NCBI RefSeq assembly: GCF_001279775.1
Contig: NZ_LGDG01000290.1
Coordinates: forward strand, 1-30,018
Direction: 5' to 3'
DNA length: 30,018 bases
From: Streptomyces sp. MMG1533
GTDB lineage: Bacteria > Actinomycetota > Actinomycetes > Streptomycetales > Streptomycetaceae
This document shows positions 1 to 8,521 of the stretch, piece by piece. Position numbers and translations under genes: made by a program. A model generated the notes under the pieces. The model did not search any database, was not told where the DNA came from, and saw nothing but the letters and a program-made list of their open reading frames with translations. The stretch's first letter is position 1. The number at the start of each line of letters is the position of its first letter.

Positions 1-521
1 CCCTTGGGGAGCACGGCGAGGTACGGGTCGTCCAGCAGGTGCAGCAGTAGTACGCCGTCACCCCCGGCCCCCTCCCCCACCACCAGCGCCAGATCGGCCC
101 GCCCCTCCCGCACGTCCGGCAGCGGGTCCTCGGGGTCGGTGAGCTTCAGCTCGACCTGTACCCCGGGATGCTCGGCCCGCAGCCGCGCCACCGCCGGGGC
201 GACCAGCGAGGCGCCGGCCGTCGCGAAGTACCGCACCGACAGCCGGCCCGTGCGCCCCGCCAGCAGGTCGGCAAGCGCGGTCTCCGCCTCGGCGACCTGA
301 CGGCCGATCGTGTCCGCGTACTCCGTGAGCAGCAGCCCGGCCGCCGTGGGCCGCACCCCGCGCCCGACCCGTTCGAGGAGCTCGGCCCCGGCCTCCTTCT
401 CCAGCGCGGCGACCTGCTGGCTCACCGCGGACGGCGTGTATCCGAGCCTCGCGGCCGCGGCGGTCACCGATCCGCAGGCCACCACGGACCGCAGCACCTG
501 CATACGCCTCACATCCAACAT
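1..521 (-). CDS. LysR-family transcriptional regulator (3' end cut by window edge)
   Basis: Reading leftwards from the ATG at 521-519, the first ~60 residues form a LysR winged helix-turn-helix (MQVLRSVVACGSVTAAAARL, then YTPSAVSQQVAALE and a GRGVRPTAAG wing). A linker helix and the start of a periplasmic-binding-like effector domain (RLSVRYFATAGASLVAPAV) follow. About 173 of a usual ~300 residues are present; the rest lies beyond base 1. The gene is divergent from the EamA permease at 593 across 71 bp. In LysR families this layout usually means the regulator controls its neighbour in response to a small ligand. The effector cannot be read from the sequence. Family assignment is firm; the link to the permease is inferred from position. 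Confidence 0.9.
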   Translation of the reverse strand, partial: MLDVRRMQVLRSVVACGSVTAAAARLGYTPSAVSQQVAALEKEAGAELLERVGRGVRPTAAGLLLTEYADTIGRQVAEAETALADLLAGRTGRLSVRYFATAGASLVAPAVARLRAEHPGVQVELKLTDPEDPLPDVREGRADLALVVGEGAGGDGVLLLHLLDDPYLAVLPK

Positions 522-592
522 GCAGTACAGCTTAACGGTGTATCCACAATCCTTCACTTGTCCTCACGCTTTCGTTCGCGGACCGTGGGGGC

Positions 593-1501
593 ATGCAGCC
601 CTCCTCCACCCTCCGCATGGCCGTCCTCGCCCTCCTGTGGGGCTCGGGCTTCCTGTGGATCAAAGTCGCCCTGAACCACGGCCTGTCCCCCGCCCAGATC
701 ACCATCGCCCGCTGCGCGCTGGGCGCGGCGGTCCTGCTGCTGCTCGCCCGCTCGGCAGGTCAGCGCCTGCCGCGGTCCCGCTCGACCTGGAAGCACCTGG
801 TCGTCGCCGCCTTCTTCTGCAACGCCCTGCCCTTCGCCCTGTTCGGCGTCGGCGAGCAGACCGTGGACTCCGGCGTCGCGGGTGCCCTGAACGCCACGAC
901 ACCGCTGTGGGCGCTCCTGATCGGCCTGCTCCTCGGCACCGACCGCGCCCTGCACCCGGTACGCCTGACCGGCCTGCTCCTCGGGTTCGCCGGGACCCTG
1001 CTGATCTTCGCGCCCTGGCACCGGTCAGGACTGCTGAGCTGGGGCGCCCTGGCGCTGCTGGCCGCCGCCGTGAGCTACGCCGTGGCGTTCGCGTACATGG
1101 CCCGCAAGCTCACCGCCGGCCGGGACCCGCTCGCCGTGTCCGCTGCCCAGCTCCTCACGGCGACGGCCTGGAGCACCCTGGCCCTCCCGGCCGCGGGCCC
1201 CCTCGACACCGACCTCACCGGGCTGCTCGCGGTCACCGCGCTCGGGGTCCTCGGCACGGGCGTGACCTTCTACCTCAACTACCGGCTGATCGCGGACGAG
1301 GGTCCGACGACGGCCGCGACGGTCGGCTATCTGCTGCCCGTCGTGTCGGTCTCGCTGGGGGCGCTGATCCTGGGCGAGAACGTCGGTACCCGCGTGCTGG
1401 CCGGGATGGCGGTGGTGCTGGTGGGGGTGGCGCTGACCCGGGGGCGACGATCTCCTCGGACGGCCGCGACCGTCCCGGCGCCCAAGGCCTACGCCCCGTA
1501 G
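593..1501 (+). CDS. EamA/DMT-superfamily permease
   Basis: A 302-residue protein of about ten hydrophobic segments forming two EamA repeats. The first starts at MAVLALLWGSGFLWIKVAL (residues 9-27). The second holds a conserved-looking stretch, GTGVTFYLNYRLI, followed by VGYLLPVVSVSLGALILGE. Members of this drug/metabolite transporter family move small metabolites or amino-acid-like compounds across the inner membrane; the substrate here is unknown. The ATG at 593 is preceded by GTGGGGGC as a weak ribosome site. The stop overlaps the end of the convergent glnE by 13 bases. The divergent LysR gene is the probable regulator. Confidence 0.9.
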   Translation: MQPSSTLRMAVLALLWGSGFLWIKVALNHGLSPAQITIARCALGAAVLLLLARSAGQRLPRSRSTWKHLVVAAFFCNALPFALFGVGEQTVDSGVAGALNATTPLWALLIGLLLGTDRALHPVRLTGLLLGFAGTLLIFAPWHRSGLLSWGALALLAAAVSYAVAFAYMARKLTAGRDPLAVSAAQLLTATAWSTLALPAAGPLDTDLTGLLAVTALGVLGTGVTFYLNYRLIADEGPTTAATVGYLLPVVSVSLGALILGENVGTRVLAGMAVVLVGVALTRGRRSPRTAATVPAPKAYAP

Positions 1502-4485
1502 AACAGGTCGTCCACCACGGCCCGCGCCCGTCGGGCCGTACGCCGGTAGTCGTCGAGCATGTCGCCGACGTGTCCGGGGCCGTACCCCAGGTAGCGCCCC
1601 ACCGCACCCAGTTCGCGCGGGTCCGAGGGGAAGGTGTCGCCGGCGCGGCCGCGTACGAGCATCACGGCGTTGCGGACGCGCGTCGCCAGCACCCAGGCCT
1701 CGTCGAGGGTGCCGGCGTCCTCGTCGGAGAGAAGGCCGGCCGTGCGGGCGGCGGCGAGAGCGGCGCGGGTGCGGGTCGTGCGCAGGCCCGCCACCTGCGC
1801 GCCGTGCCGCATCTGGACGAGCTGCACCGTCCACTCGACGTCGGAGAGGCCGCCGGGCCCGAGCTTGGTGTGCAGCTTCGGGTCGGCGCCGCGCGGCATC
1901 CGCTCGGACTCCATCCGGGCCTTCAGGCGCCGGATCTCGCGTACGGCGTCGTCGCCGAGGCCGGCCGTCGGGTACCGCAGCGGATCGATCAGCTCGATGA
2001 AGCGGGCGCTCAACTCCTCGTTCCCGGCGACGGGTTCGGCCCGCAGCAGGGCCTGCGACTCCCACCCCAGGGACCAGCGGCGGTAGTAGGCCTCGTACGA
2101 GTTCAACGTCCGTACGAGCGGCCCGGACTTGCCCTCCGGGCGCAGGTCGGCGTCGATCAGCAGGGGCGGGTCGGCGCTGGGGATCTGCAGGAGGCGGCGC
2201 ATCTCGGAGACGACCTTGTTGGCCGCCTCGGAGGCCTCGCGTTCGTCGACGCCGTCGCGCGGTTCATGCACGAACAGCACGTCGGCGTCGGAGCCGTAGC
2301 CCAGTTCGTGGCCGCCGAAGCGGCCCATCCCGATGACGGCGAACCGGGTGGGCAGGGTGTCCCCCCAGCCGTCCCGGACCACCGCGCGCAGGGTGCCGGC
2401 GAGGGTGGCCGCCGTCAGGTCGGACACCGCGCCGCCGACCCGTTCCACGAGGGCGCCCTGGTCGGCCTCGACCGGCTGGGCCTCGGTGCCGTAGGAGCCG
2501 ACGATGTCCGCGGCCGCCGTACGGAACAGCTCGCGTCGGCGGACACCACGCGCGGCCGTGACCGCCTGCACGGCGCCGTCCGCCCGGCCGACCGCGGCGA
2601 GTATCTCCTGTTCCAGGTGGTCCCGGCCGCGCGGCTCCAGGCCGCCTCCGTCGCCGTCCCCGAGCAGCGCGACCGCCTCGGGGGCGCGCATCAGCAGGTC
2701 GGGGGCGAGCCGGCCGGCGGACAGGACCCGGGCGAGGTTCTCGGCGGCGGCGCCCTCGTCCCGCAGCAGCCGCAGATACCAGGGCGTCTTGCCGAGCGCG
2801 TCCGACACCTTGCGGAAGTTGAGCAGGCCGGCGTCCGGGTCGGCGGAGTCGGCGAACCAGCCGAGCAGGACCGGCAGGAGCGTGCGCTGGATGGCCGCTT
2901 TGCGAGTGACCCCGGAGGCCAGCGCCTCCAGGTGCCGCAGCGCCGCCGCCGGGTCCGCGTACCCGAGCGCGACCAGCCGTTCACGGGCCGCCTCGGGGCT
3001 CAACCGGACTTCGCCGGGGGCGAGTTGGGCGACCGCGTCGAGCAGGGGGCGGTAGAAGAGCTTCTCGTGCAGCCGTCGTACGACGCTGGTGTGCCGTTTC
3101 CACTCGCGGTTCAGCTCGGCGACCGGGTCGGCGCGCAGTCCGAGCGAGCGGCCCATGCGCCGCAGGTCGGCCTCGTCCTCGGGGACGAGGTGGGTGCGGC
3201 GCAGCCGGTAGAGCTGGATGCGGTGCTCCATGGAGCGCAGGAAGCGGTAGGCGTCGTCGAGTTGGACGGCGTCGGCGCGGCCGACGTAGCCGCCGGTGGC
3301 GAGGGCCTGCAACGCGTTCAGAGTGGTTCCGCTGCGGACGGAGACGTCGGCCCGTCCGTGCACCAACTGGAGGAGCTGTACGGCGAATTCGACGTCCCGC
3401 AGGCCGCCGGGGCCGAGCTTCAGCTCGCGTTCGATCTCGGCGACGGGGATGTTCTCGACCACGCGGCGGCGCATCTTCTGCACGTCGGTGACGAAGTTGT
3501 CGCGCTCGGCGGCCTTCCAGACGAGGGGTTCGAGGGCGGCGACGTACTCCTCGCCGAGTTCGATGTCGCCGGCCACCGGGCGGGCCTTGAGCAGGGCCTG
3601 GAACTCCCAGGTCTTGGCCCAGCGCTGGTAGTAGGCGAGGTGGCTGGAGAGCGTGCGCACCAGCGGACCGTTTCTGCCCTCGGGGCGCAGGTTGGCGTCC
3701 ACGGGCCAGATCGAGCCCTCGACGGTGGTCTCGGAGCAGATCCGCATCATGTGCGAGGCGAGCTTGGTGGCGGCCCTGACGGCCTTGCCCTCGTCGGCGC
3801 CCTCGACGGCCTCGCCGACGAAGATGACGTCGACGTCGGAGACGTAGTTCAGCTCGTGGCCGCCGCACTTGCCCATCGCGATGACCGCGAGCCGGCACAG
3901 CGCCGCGTCGTCGGGCGCGGCGGCGCGGGCGATGGCGACGGCGGCGCGCAGGGTCGCGGTGGCGAGATCGGCGAGCTCGGCGGCGGTCTCCGCCATGCCG
4001 GTGGTGCCGCACACGTCACGGGCGGCGATGGACAGCAGGCAGCGGCGGTAGGCGACGCGCAGGGAGACGGGGTCCGTCGCCTCGGCCAGGCCCCGCTCGA
4101 ACTCCGCCACCCCGGGGTGGAGGTCGCTCGGCTCGTACATGACGAGGGCGTGCCAGTCGCTCGGGTGCCGGGCGAGGTGGTCGGCGAGCGCGGCGGAGGC
4201 GCCGAGCACGCCGAGCAGCCGGTCGCGCAGCGGCTTGGCCGCTATCACCGTGTCGAGCAGTTCACGCCGGGCGGTGGGCGCGGGCTGCGCCTCCAGCAGC
4301 CGTACGAGACCGTGCAGCGCCAGGTCCGGGTCGGCGGTCGCGCCCAGCGCCTCCAGCAGGACCGGGTCGTCCCGCACGTGCGCGAGTTCCACGCTGTCCA
4401 GGAGGCGCTCGGCGGCGGAGGGATCGGTGAAGCCGTGCCGCAGCAGCCGCGTGAAGGTACTGCTCCTGCGCCCCGGCGCCGTCAT
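1489..4485 (-). CDS. glnE: Bifunctional glutamine synthetase adenylyltransferase / adenylyl-removing enzyme
   Basis: GlnE attaches AMP to, and removes it from, the active-site-loop tyrosine of GSI-beta glutamine synthetase, so coupling nitrogen assimilation to nitrogen status. The 998-residue protein has the expected two nucleotidyltransferase halves. The first motif is GKCGGHELNYVSDVDV (about residues 205-220); the second is GRFGGHELGYGSDADV (about 721-736). Each is followed by an LRPEG(R/K)xGPLVRTL block and a helical GlnD/GlnE-type region. I chose the ATG at 4485 over the one at 4506 because AGGAGG sits 5 bases upstream of it. A TAGGCT hexamer (minus strand, 4522-4527) 37 bases upstream resembles a Streptomyces -10 element, although no good -35 is visible. 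The gene is 83 bp downstream of the lipoprotein gene on the same strand. Confidence 0.97.
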   Translation of the reverse strand: MTAPGRRSSTFTRLLRHGFTDPSAAERLLDSVELAHVRDDPVLLEALGATADPDLALHGLVRLLEAQPAPTARRELLDTVIAAKPLRDRLLGVLGASAALADHLARHPSDWHALVMYEPSDLHPGVAEFERGLAEATDPVSLRVAYRRCLLSIAARDVCGTTGMAETAAELADLATATLRAAVAIARAAAPDDAALCRLAVIAMGKCGGHELNYVSDVDVIFVGEAVEGADEGKAVRAATKLASHMMRICSETTVEGSIWPVDANLRPEGRNGPLVRTLSSHLAYYQRWAKTWEFQALLKARPVAGDIELGEEYVAALEPLVWKAAERDNFVTDVQKMRRRVVENIPVAEIERELKLGPGGLRDVEFAVQLLQLVHGRADVSVRSGTTLNALQALATGGYVGRADAVQLDDAYRFLRSMEHRIQLYRLRRTHLVPEDEADLRRMGRSLGLRADPVAELNREWKRHTSVVRRLHEKLFYRPLLDAVAQLAPGEVRLSPEAARERLVALGYADPAAALRHLEALASGVTRKAAIQRTLLPVLLGWFADSADPDAGLLNFRKVSDALGKTPWYLRLLRDEGAAAENLARVLSAGRLAPDLLMRAPEAVALLGDGDGGGLEPRGRDHLEQEILAAVGRADGAVQAVTAARGVRRRELFRTAAADIVGSYGTEAQPVEADQGALVERVGGAVSDLTAATLAGTLRAVVRDGWGDTLPTRFAVIGMGRFGGHELGYGSDADVLFVHEPRDGVDEREASEAANKVVSEMRRLLQIPSADPPLLIDADLRPEGKSGPLVRTLNSYEAYYRRWSLGWESQALLRAEPVAGNEELSARFIELIDPLRYPTAGLGDDAVREIRRLKARMESERMPRGADPKLHTKLGPGGLSDVEWTVQLVQMRHGAQVAGLRTTRTRAALAAARTAGLLSDEDAGTLDEAWVLATRVRNAVMLVRGRAGDTFPSDPRELGAVGRYLGYGPGHVGDMLDDYRRTARRARAVVDDLFYGA

Positions 4486-4568
4486 CCCGGCCTCCTGTCG
4501 GATCAAGGTCGTACGGCCACGAGCCTAACCGGAGAAGCCGAGGTAAGCGCCAGGGCGCCGAGGCGGTT

Positions 4569-5468
4569 TCAGCGGGTCACCGCCACCGTGGACGGGCGCG
4601 AAAGGTCGGCCAGGACCGTGTCGCCGGGCATGCGGCCCGCGACAGCGGTGCCCTCGAAGGGCGGTATCACCGCCGCGGCGGTCGGCCGCCCGGCGATCGG
4701 CCGCCCGGCGATCGGCACCGCGATCCGCAGCACGGTGCCCGGCCACACGCCACCGGCCGTGGAGGCGAACTGCACGTCGAGGCACCGCCGCCGCAGGCGG
4801 GCCGGCGTCTCCGGGACAGATGCGCCCTGCGCCACCTCCGGCAGGACCACCCGCCGGGGGACGGCGGCATCGAGTCCGTTGCACGCGCGGTCGTCGGGCG
4901 GCGGGGTGGGCTGTCCGGACCGACCCCCGTGCGGCCCGGACAGAGTGAGGCGGGTGAGGTCCCCGGGCGCGTTGTTCGTGGTGTCGATCCGGATCGTGTC
5001 CCGGCGCAGCCACTGCAACGGGTGCCCGTCGAGAGCGGCCTGCGCCCAGTTCGCGGTGTCGACCAGGAACCCGGTCCCGACCGCGGACTCCTCCGGGGGC
5101 AGCAGCCGGGGCGCCCGTCCGCGCGAGGCCCGCTCCGCCCGCGCCTCGGGCCGGTGCCGCAGCACCACGAGCAGTTTGCCGTCGGGCCGGACGAACGGGT
5201 GTGCGCGGCCGGCGGACACCGGGTAGGCCCCCGCCGGGGTGACCGTCGCGCGTGAGGCTCCGGAGCGCCGGATGCCTGCGGTGGGACCGAGCGTGAACCG
5301 CACGGTGGAGAATGCGGCGGCCTTCGCCGTGGTGGTGGCGGTGGACTTCGCCTCGCATCCGGTGGCCAGCAGTGCGGCGACCAGGGCGGCGGCGCCCGCG
5401 ACCGACACCGTCGGCAGGTGCGGAGGTGGGTGGGTACGGCCGTCGTGAGGGCGTGGATGGGGTTGCAT
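4569..5468 (-). CDS. Putative secreted lipoprotein of unknown function
   Basis: From the ATG at 5468 the 299-residue product starts with a Pro/His-rich n-region, a hydrophobic core (VAGAAALVAALLATGC) and a lipobox with the lipidated cysteine at residue 38. It should therefore be a lipoprotein on the outer face of the membrane. The frame is open up to an ATG at 5582, but that start would bury the signal peptide. The ATG at 5468 has GGACGGAG upstream. I recognise no catalytic domain. Visible features are an S/T-rich post-lipobox linker, a WLRRDTIRIDTTNNAPGDL stretch, and an IAGRP duplication near the C-terminus made by a 15-bp direct repeat at 4681-4710. Third-position GC supports this frame. 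It may share transcription with glnE. Confidence 0.75.
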   Translation of the reverse strand: MQPHPRPHDGRTHPPPHLPTVSVAGAAALVAALLATGCEAKSTATTTAKAAAFSTVRFTLGPTAGIRRSGASRATVTPAGAYPVSAGRAHPFVRPDGKLLVVLRHRPEARAERASRGRAPRLLPPEESAVGTGFLVDTANWAQAALDGHPLQWLRRDTIRIDTTNNAPGDLTRLTLSGPHGGRSGQPTPPPDDRACNGLDAAVPRRVVLPEVAQGASVPETPARLRRRCLDVQFASTAGGVWPGTVLRIAVPIAGRPIAGRPTAAAVIPPFEGTAVAGRMPGDTVLADLSRPSTVAVTR

Positions 5469-5542
5469 GGGTGACTCCGTCCTTCGACGGCAGCCGGAGT
5501 GGCTGCCCATCTCGACGGTGCCCCCGCCAACGGCCGTAGACC

Positions 5543-5560
5543 ATTCGCCATTTGACGAAT
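5543..5560. promoter_or_regulatory. Short inverted repeat in the divergent lipoprotein / LuxR-remnant spacer
   Basis: The spacer 5469-5683 between the divergent lipoprotein gene and the LuxR-type remnant holds ATTCG at 5543-5547 and CGAAT at 5556-5560, an 8-base-spaced inverted repeat. A TTGACG hexamer at 5552-5557 lies within it and could be a plus-strand -35 element, but no good -10 is seen 16-18 bases on. Operator or promoter function is inference. Confidence 0.25.
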
Positions 5561-5683
5561 CTCCGGCGTCACGGTGACTCACGGGGCGTACCTTCGCAGT
5601 AAGCGAGAACCGGCCCGGGAGGCCGCCATGGGATCAGCGGGTACGACGGCAGCACGGACGCGAAGCCGTTCAGCGACCACGAG

Positions 5684-5971
5684 ATGACGACGCTGCGTCT
5701 GATGGCTCCCCACGTGTACGCGATCTACCGCGAGGCCGCTCGCAAGCGTTACCCACCCGTGCGGCTCACCCCGCGCGAGCTGGGCGTCCTGCGCTGCGTG
5801 GCCCTCGGCCTGAGCACCCCGCGGATCGCCGAACAGCTCTCCGTGTCCGCCGGCACCGTCCGCAAGCACCTGGAGAACAGCTTCGGCAGGCTGGGCGTCT
5901 CGAGCCGCGCCGCCGCGGTTGCCCGGGTGTTCCCCGAGGCACCCTGGGAAGAGACATGTCTGGAGGGCTGA
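5684..5971 (+). CDS. LuxR-type HTH protein, short; probably the 3' remnant of a larger regulator
   Basis: A 95-residue product made almost entirely of a GerE/LuxR helix-turn-helix: LTPRELGVLRCVALGLSTPRI (about 28-48) and then SAGTVRKHLENSFGRLGVSSR. LuxR proteins normally carry ~150 or more residues of sensor domain before this. The same frame stays open and looks coding upstream to 5603 (for example DAKPFSDHEM with G or C in third positions), but has no start codon there. The only ATG with a good ribosome site (GGGAGG then ATG at 5628) is in another frame; it gives a 19-codon ORF whose TGA overlaps this ATG as ATGA. Either the gene is translationally coupled to that mini-ORF or it is the decayed tail of a full-length regulator. 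It overlaps the next gene by a few bases. Confidence 0.6.
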   Translation: MTTLRLMAPHVYAIYREAARKRYPPVRLTPRELGVLRCVALGLSTPRIAEQLSVSAGTVRKHLENSFGRLGVSSRAAAVARVFPEAPWEETCLEG

Positions 5972-6492
5972 TGACCGACAAGGAAACCGAGCGGGCACCC
6001 GAGGCCCGGCTCGACCCGCGTTACAGCGACGATTCCGCCGCCGCGATCCCCTGGCCGGACGCCGAGGCACTGCTCTCCGCGGCCGAGCTGTTCTGGATCT
6101 CGACGGTACGGCCGGACGGGCGGCCGCATGTGACCCCGCTGCCCGCGGTGTGGGCGCACGGCGCGCTGCACTTCTGCACCGGGCCCGACGAGCGGAAGGC
6201 GAAGAACCTCGCGCACAATCCGCACGCCGTGCTGACGACCGGTACCAACATCTGGGACAAGGGCTACGACCTGGTGGTGGAGGGCGAGGCGGTGCGGGTG
6301 TCCGACGACGGGCGGCTGCGCGAGCTCGCCGCCGCGTGGGAGACGAAGTACGGCGATTTCTGGCACTTCGAGGTAAAGGACGGTTATTTCCATCACGGTC
6401 CGGGACACGCCGTCGTCTACGCGGTGGCGCCGCGGACGGTTTTCGGCTTCGGTAAGGGGGAGCCGTTCAGCCAGACGCGATGGCGGTTCTGA
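5956..6492 (+). CDS. Pyridoxamine 5'-phosphate oxidase-like (PPOX-class) flavin/deazaflavin-binding protein
   Basis: A 178-residue split-barrel protein. Residues ~45-110 give the typical PNPOx-like strand pattern: FWISTVRPDGRPHVTPL, then LHFCTGPDERKAKNL and HAVLTTGTNIWDKGYDLVV. The chain ends in QTRWRF, a common C-terminal signature of actinobacterial PPOX-class proteins. Such proteins bind FMN or F420 and reduce small substrates; cofactor and substrate cannot be told here. Two starts are possible: ATG at 5956 (GGGAAGAG upstream) or ATG at 5971, which overlaps the LuxR-remnant stop as TGATG with GGAGGG just before it, giving 173 residues. It is the second gene of a rightward three-gene cassette. 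Confidence 0.85.
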   Translation: MSGGLMTDKETERAPEARLDPRYSDDSAAAIPWPDAEALLSAAELFWISTVRPDGRPHVTPLPAVWAHGALHFCTGPDERKAKNLAHNPHAVLTTGTNIWDKGYDLVVEGEAVRVSDDGRLRELAAAWETKYGDFWHFEVKDGYFHHGPGHAVVYAVAPRTVFGFGKGEPFSQTRWRF

Positions 6493-6525
6493 CGGCTCTA
6501 CTGACGTCGACAAAGGAGTCACGCC

Positions 6526-6966
6526 GTGGACATGAGTCTCGAAGTGGTCCTGCTGCCGGTTTCCGACGTGGACCGGGCCAAGGAGTTCTACCGGGACAAG
6601 GTCGGCTTCCACGTCGACCTCGACGGCGAGGTGATGCCGGGCGTACGGATCGTGCAGCTGACCCCGCCCGGTTCCGGCTGTTCCATCGCCCTGGTCGACG
6701 GGCTGGAGGTCCCGACGGGGACACCGCAGCCGGGGACGTACCACGGAATGCAACTGTGCGTCACGGACGCCAAGGCCGCTTATGAGGAACTGACCGCACG
6801 CGGCCTCGACGTCAGCGAACCGCAGCAGTTCGCCCCGCAGGACGGCGCGACCTTCATGTACTTCCAGGACCCGGACGGCAACGGCTGGGCGATCCAGGAG
6901 TACCGGCGCCGGGCCACGGAGCCGCTGCACAAGGTGCTGGCGGACCTGGCCGGGCGGCAGCAGTAG
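6526..6966 (+). CDS. VOC-family (glyoxalase/bleomycin-resistance/dioxygenase fold) protein
   Basis: A 146-residue protein with two beta-alpha-beta-beta-beta modules. The first opens with LEVVLLPVSDVDRAKEFYRD and the second contains YHGMQLCVTDAKAAYEELTA, ending in FMYFQDPDGNGWAIQEY, the usual second metal-ligand strand. Members include glyoxalases, extradiol dioxygenases and antibiotic-binding proteins, so the reaction stays open. The GTG at 6526 is preferred because AAAGGAG lies 7 bases upstream; the internal ATG at 6532 would leave 13 bases. It follows the PPOX gene by 33 bp and is likely cotranscribed. Confidence 0.88.
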   Translation: MDMSLEVVLLPVSDVDRAKEFYRDKVGFHVDLDGEVMPGVRIVQLTPPGSGCSIALVDGLEVPTGTPQPGTYHGMQLCVTDAKAAYEELTARGLDVSEPQQFAPQDGATFMYFQDPDGNGWAIQEYRRRATEPLHKVLADLAGRQQ

Positions 6967-7043
6967 CGGTAGCGGCAGCAGCGGCGGACGTGGATCTTGG
7001 CGTCGGCGACACGTGCGCCGCCAGGACCCGGTGGAAAACGAAA

Positions 7044-7074
7044 CCGGACCGACGGCTCATTGCCGCCGGTCCGG
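7044..7074. terminator. Hairpin terminator between the convergent VOC gene and glnA2
   Basis: CCGGACCG (7044-7051) pairs with CGGTCCGG (7067-7074), and inside it CGGC (7053-7056) pairs with GCCG (7062-7065) around a TCATT loop, leaving one A/C mismatch. The stem is symmetrical and lies between two converging genes, so it can serve both. A second hairpin, GGCGGG-AAGC-CCCGCC (7086-7101), follows. Neither has a U tract, as is common in Streptomyces. The rest of 6967-7122 shows only a CAGCAG/GCGGTA simple repeat. Confidence 0.7.
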
Positions 7075-7122
7075 CTGACCGACCAGGGCGGGAAGCCCCG
7101 CCGTTCCGCACTTGTCCAGCGC

Positions 7123-8484
7123 TTACAGCACCGGCAGGTTCTTCCGCAGCTCGAAGGCCGTGACCTCGCTGCGGTACTCCTCCCACTCCTGGCGCTTGTT
7201 GCGCAGGAAGAAATCGAACACGTGCTCGCCCAGCGTCTCGGCGACCAGGTCGCTCCGCTCCATCAGCGTCAGCGCCTCGCCCAGGTTCTGGGGCAGGGGC
7301 TCGATGCCCATCGCGCGGCGCTCGGCGTCGGAGAGGGCCCAGACGTCGTCCTCGGCGCCCGGGGGGAGCTCGTAGCCCTCCTCGATGCCCTTGAGGCCGG
7401 CGGCCAGGAGCATGGCGTAGGCCAGGTACGGGTTGGCGCCGGAGTCGATGGAGCGGACCTCGATGCGGGCCGAGCCGGTCTTGCCGGGCTTGTACATCGG
7501 GACGCGGACCAGGGCTGAGCGGTTGTTGTGGCCCCAGCAGATGTAGGAGGGGGCCTCGCCGCCGGCGCCCGCCGTGCGCTCCGAGCCGCCCCAGATGCGC
7601 TTGTACGAGTTCACCCACTGGTTGGTGACCGCCGCGATCTCCGCCGCGTGCTTGAGCAGGCCCGCGATGAAGGAGCGGCCGACCTTGGAGAGCTGGTACT
7701 CCGCGCCCGACTCGTAGAAGGCGTTGCGGTCGCCCTCGAAGAGCGAGAGGTGCGTGTGCATGCCGCTGCCGGGGTGCTCGGAGAACGGCTTCGGCATGAA
7801 GGTCGCCTGGACCCCCTGCTCCAGCGCCACCTGCTTCATGACCAGGCGGAACGTCATGATGTTGTCCGCCGTCGAGAGCGCGTCGGCGTAGCGGAGGTCG
7901 ATCTCCTGCTGGCCCGGGGCGCCCTCGTGGTGGGAGAACTCGACCGAGATGCCCATCGACTCCAGCATGGTGATCGCCTGGCGGCGGAAGTCCATGCCGA
8001 TGTTCTGCGGGGTGTGGTCGAAGTAGCCGGAGTTGTCGGCCGGGGTCGGCCGGGAGCCGTCGAGGGGCTTGTCCTTCAGCAGGAAGAACTCGATCTCCGG
8101 GTGGGTGTAGAAGGTGAAGCCCAGGTCGGAGGTCCTGGCCAGGGCCCGCTTCAGCACGTACCGCGGGTCGGCGAAGGACGGGGAGCCGTCCGGCATGAGG
8201 ATGTCGCAGAACATCCGGGCGGTGCCGGGGGCCTCCGCCCGCCACGGCAGGACCTGGAAGGTCGACGGGTCCGGCTTGGCGATCATGTCTGACTCGTATA
8301 CGCGGGCGAAGCCCTCGATCGCGGAGCCGTCGAAGCCGATGCCCTCGTCGAAGGCCTGTTCCAGCTCGGCCGGGGCCACGGCGACGGACTTGAGGAAGCC
8401 CAGCACGTCCGTGAACCACAGGCGTACGAACCGGATGTCACGCTCCTCCAACGTCCGGAGCACGAACTCCTGCTGCTTGTCCAT
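7123..8484 (-). CDS. glnA2: Glutamine synthetase-like gamma-glutamyl ligase, GlnA2 type
   Basis: A 453-residue GSI-fold ligase. Beta-grasp: residues ~13-95. Catalytic-domain signatures include PEIEFFL, GSGMHTHLSLFEGD (the GMHxHxS motif) and NPYLAYAMLLAAGL. S. coelicolor SCO2241 (GlnA2) has been reported as a gamma-glutamylpolyamine synthetase and I believe this is its orthologue, so polyamine glutamylation is a better guess than glutamine synthesis. The ATG at 8484 (MDKQQEF) has GGGGAAG upstream and fits the family length; an in-frame ATG at 8499 would add five residues. A tyrosine at ~371 sits in a YELPP loop where GSI-beta enzymes carry the adenylylated tyrosine. Two perfect inverted repeats lie in its leader. 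Confidence 0.93.
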   Translation of the reverse strand: MDKQQEFVLRTLEERDIRFVRLWFTDVLGFLKSVAVAPAELEQAFDEGIGFDGSAIEGFARVYESDMIAKPDPSTFQVLPWRAEAPGTARMFCDILMPDGSPSFADPRYVLKRALARTSDLGFTFYTHPEIEFFLLKDKPLDGSRPTPADNSGYFDHTPQNIGMDFRRQAITMLESMGISVEFSHHEGAPGQQEIDLRYADALSTADNIMTFRLVMKQVALEQGVQATFMPKPFSEHPGSGMHTHLSLFEGDRNAFYESGAEYQLSKVGRSFIAGLLKHAAEIAAVTNQWVNSYKRIWGGSERTAGAGGEAPSYICWGHNNRSALVRVPMYKPGKTGSARIEVRSIDSGANPYLAYAMLLAAGLKGIEEGYELPPGAEDDVWALSDAERRAMGIEPLPQNLGEALTLMERSDLVAETLGEHVFDFFLRNKRQEWEEYRSEVTAFELRKNLPVL

Positions 8485-8521
8485 CTTCCGCTTCCCCATC
8501 CTTGCTGGTCAGGCCGCCTGT

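Noticed and set aside
310..5226. A 1638-codon open frame on the plus strand
   Set aside because: It runs antisense to glnE and the lipoprotein gene and has Gly/Arg/Ala-rich, domain-free sequence; long antisense frames are normal at this GC content. The minus-strand frames carry clear motifs.
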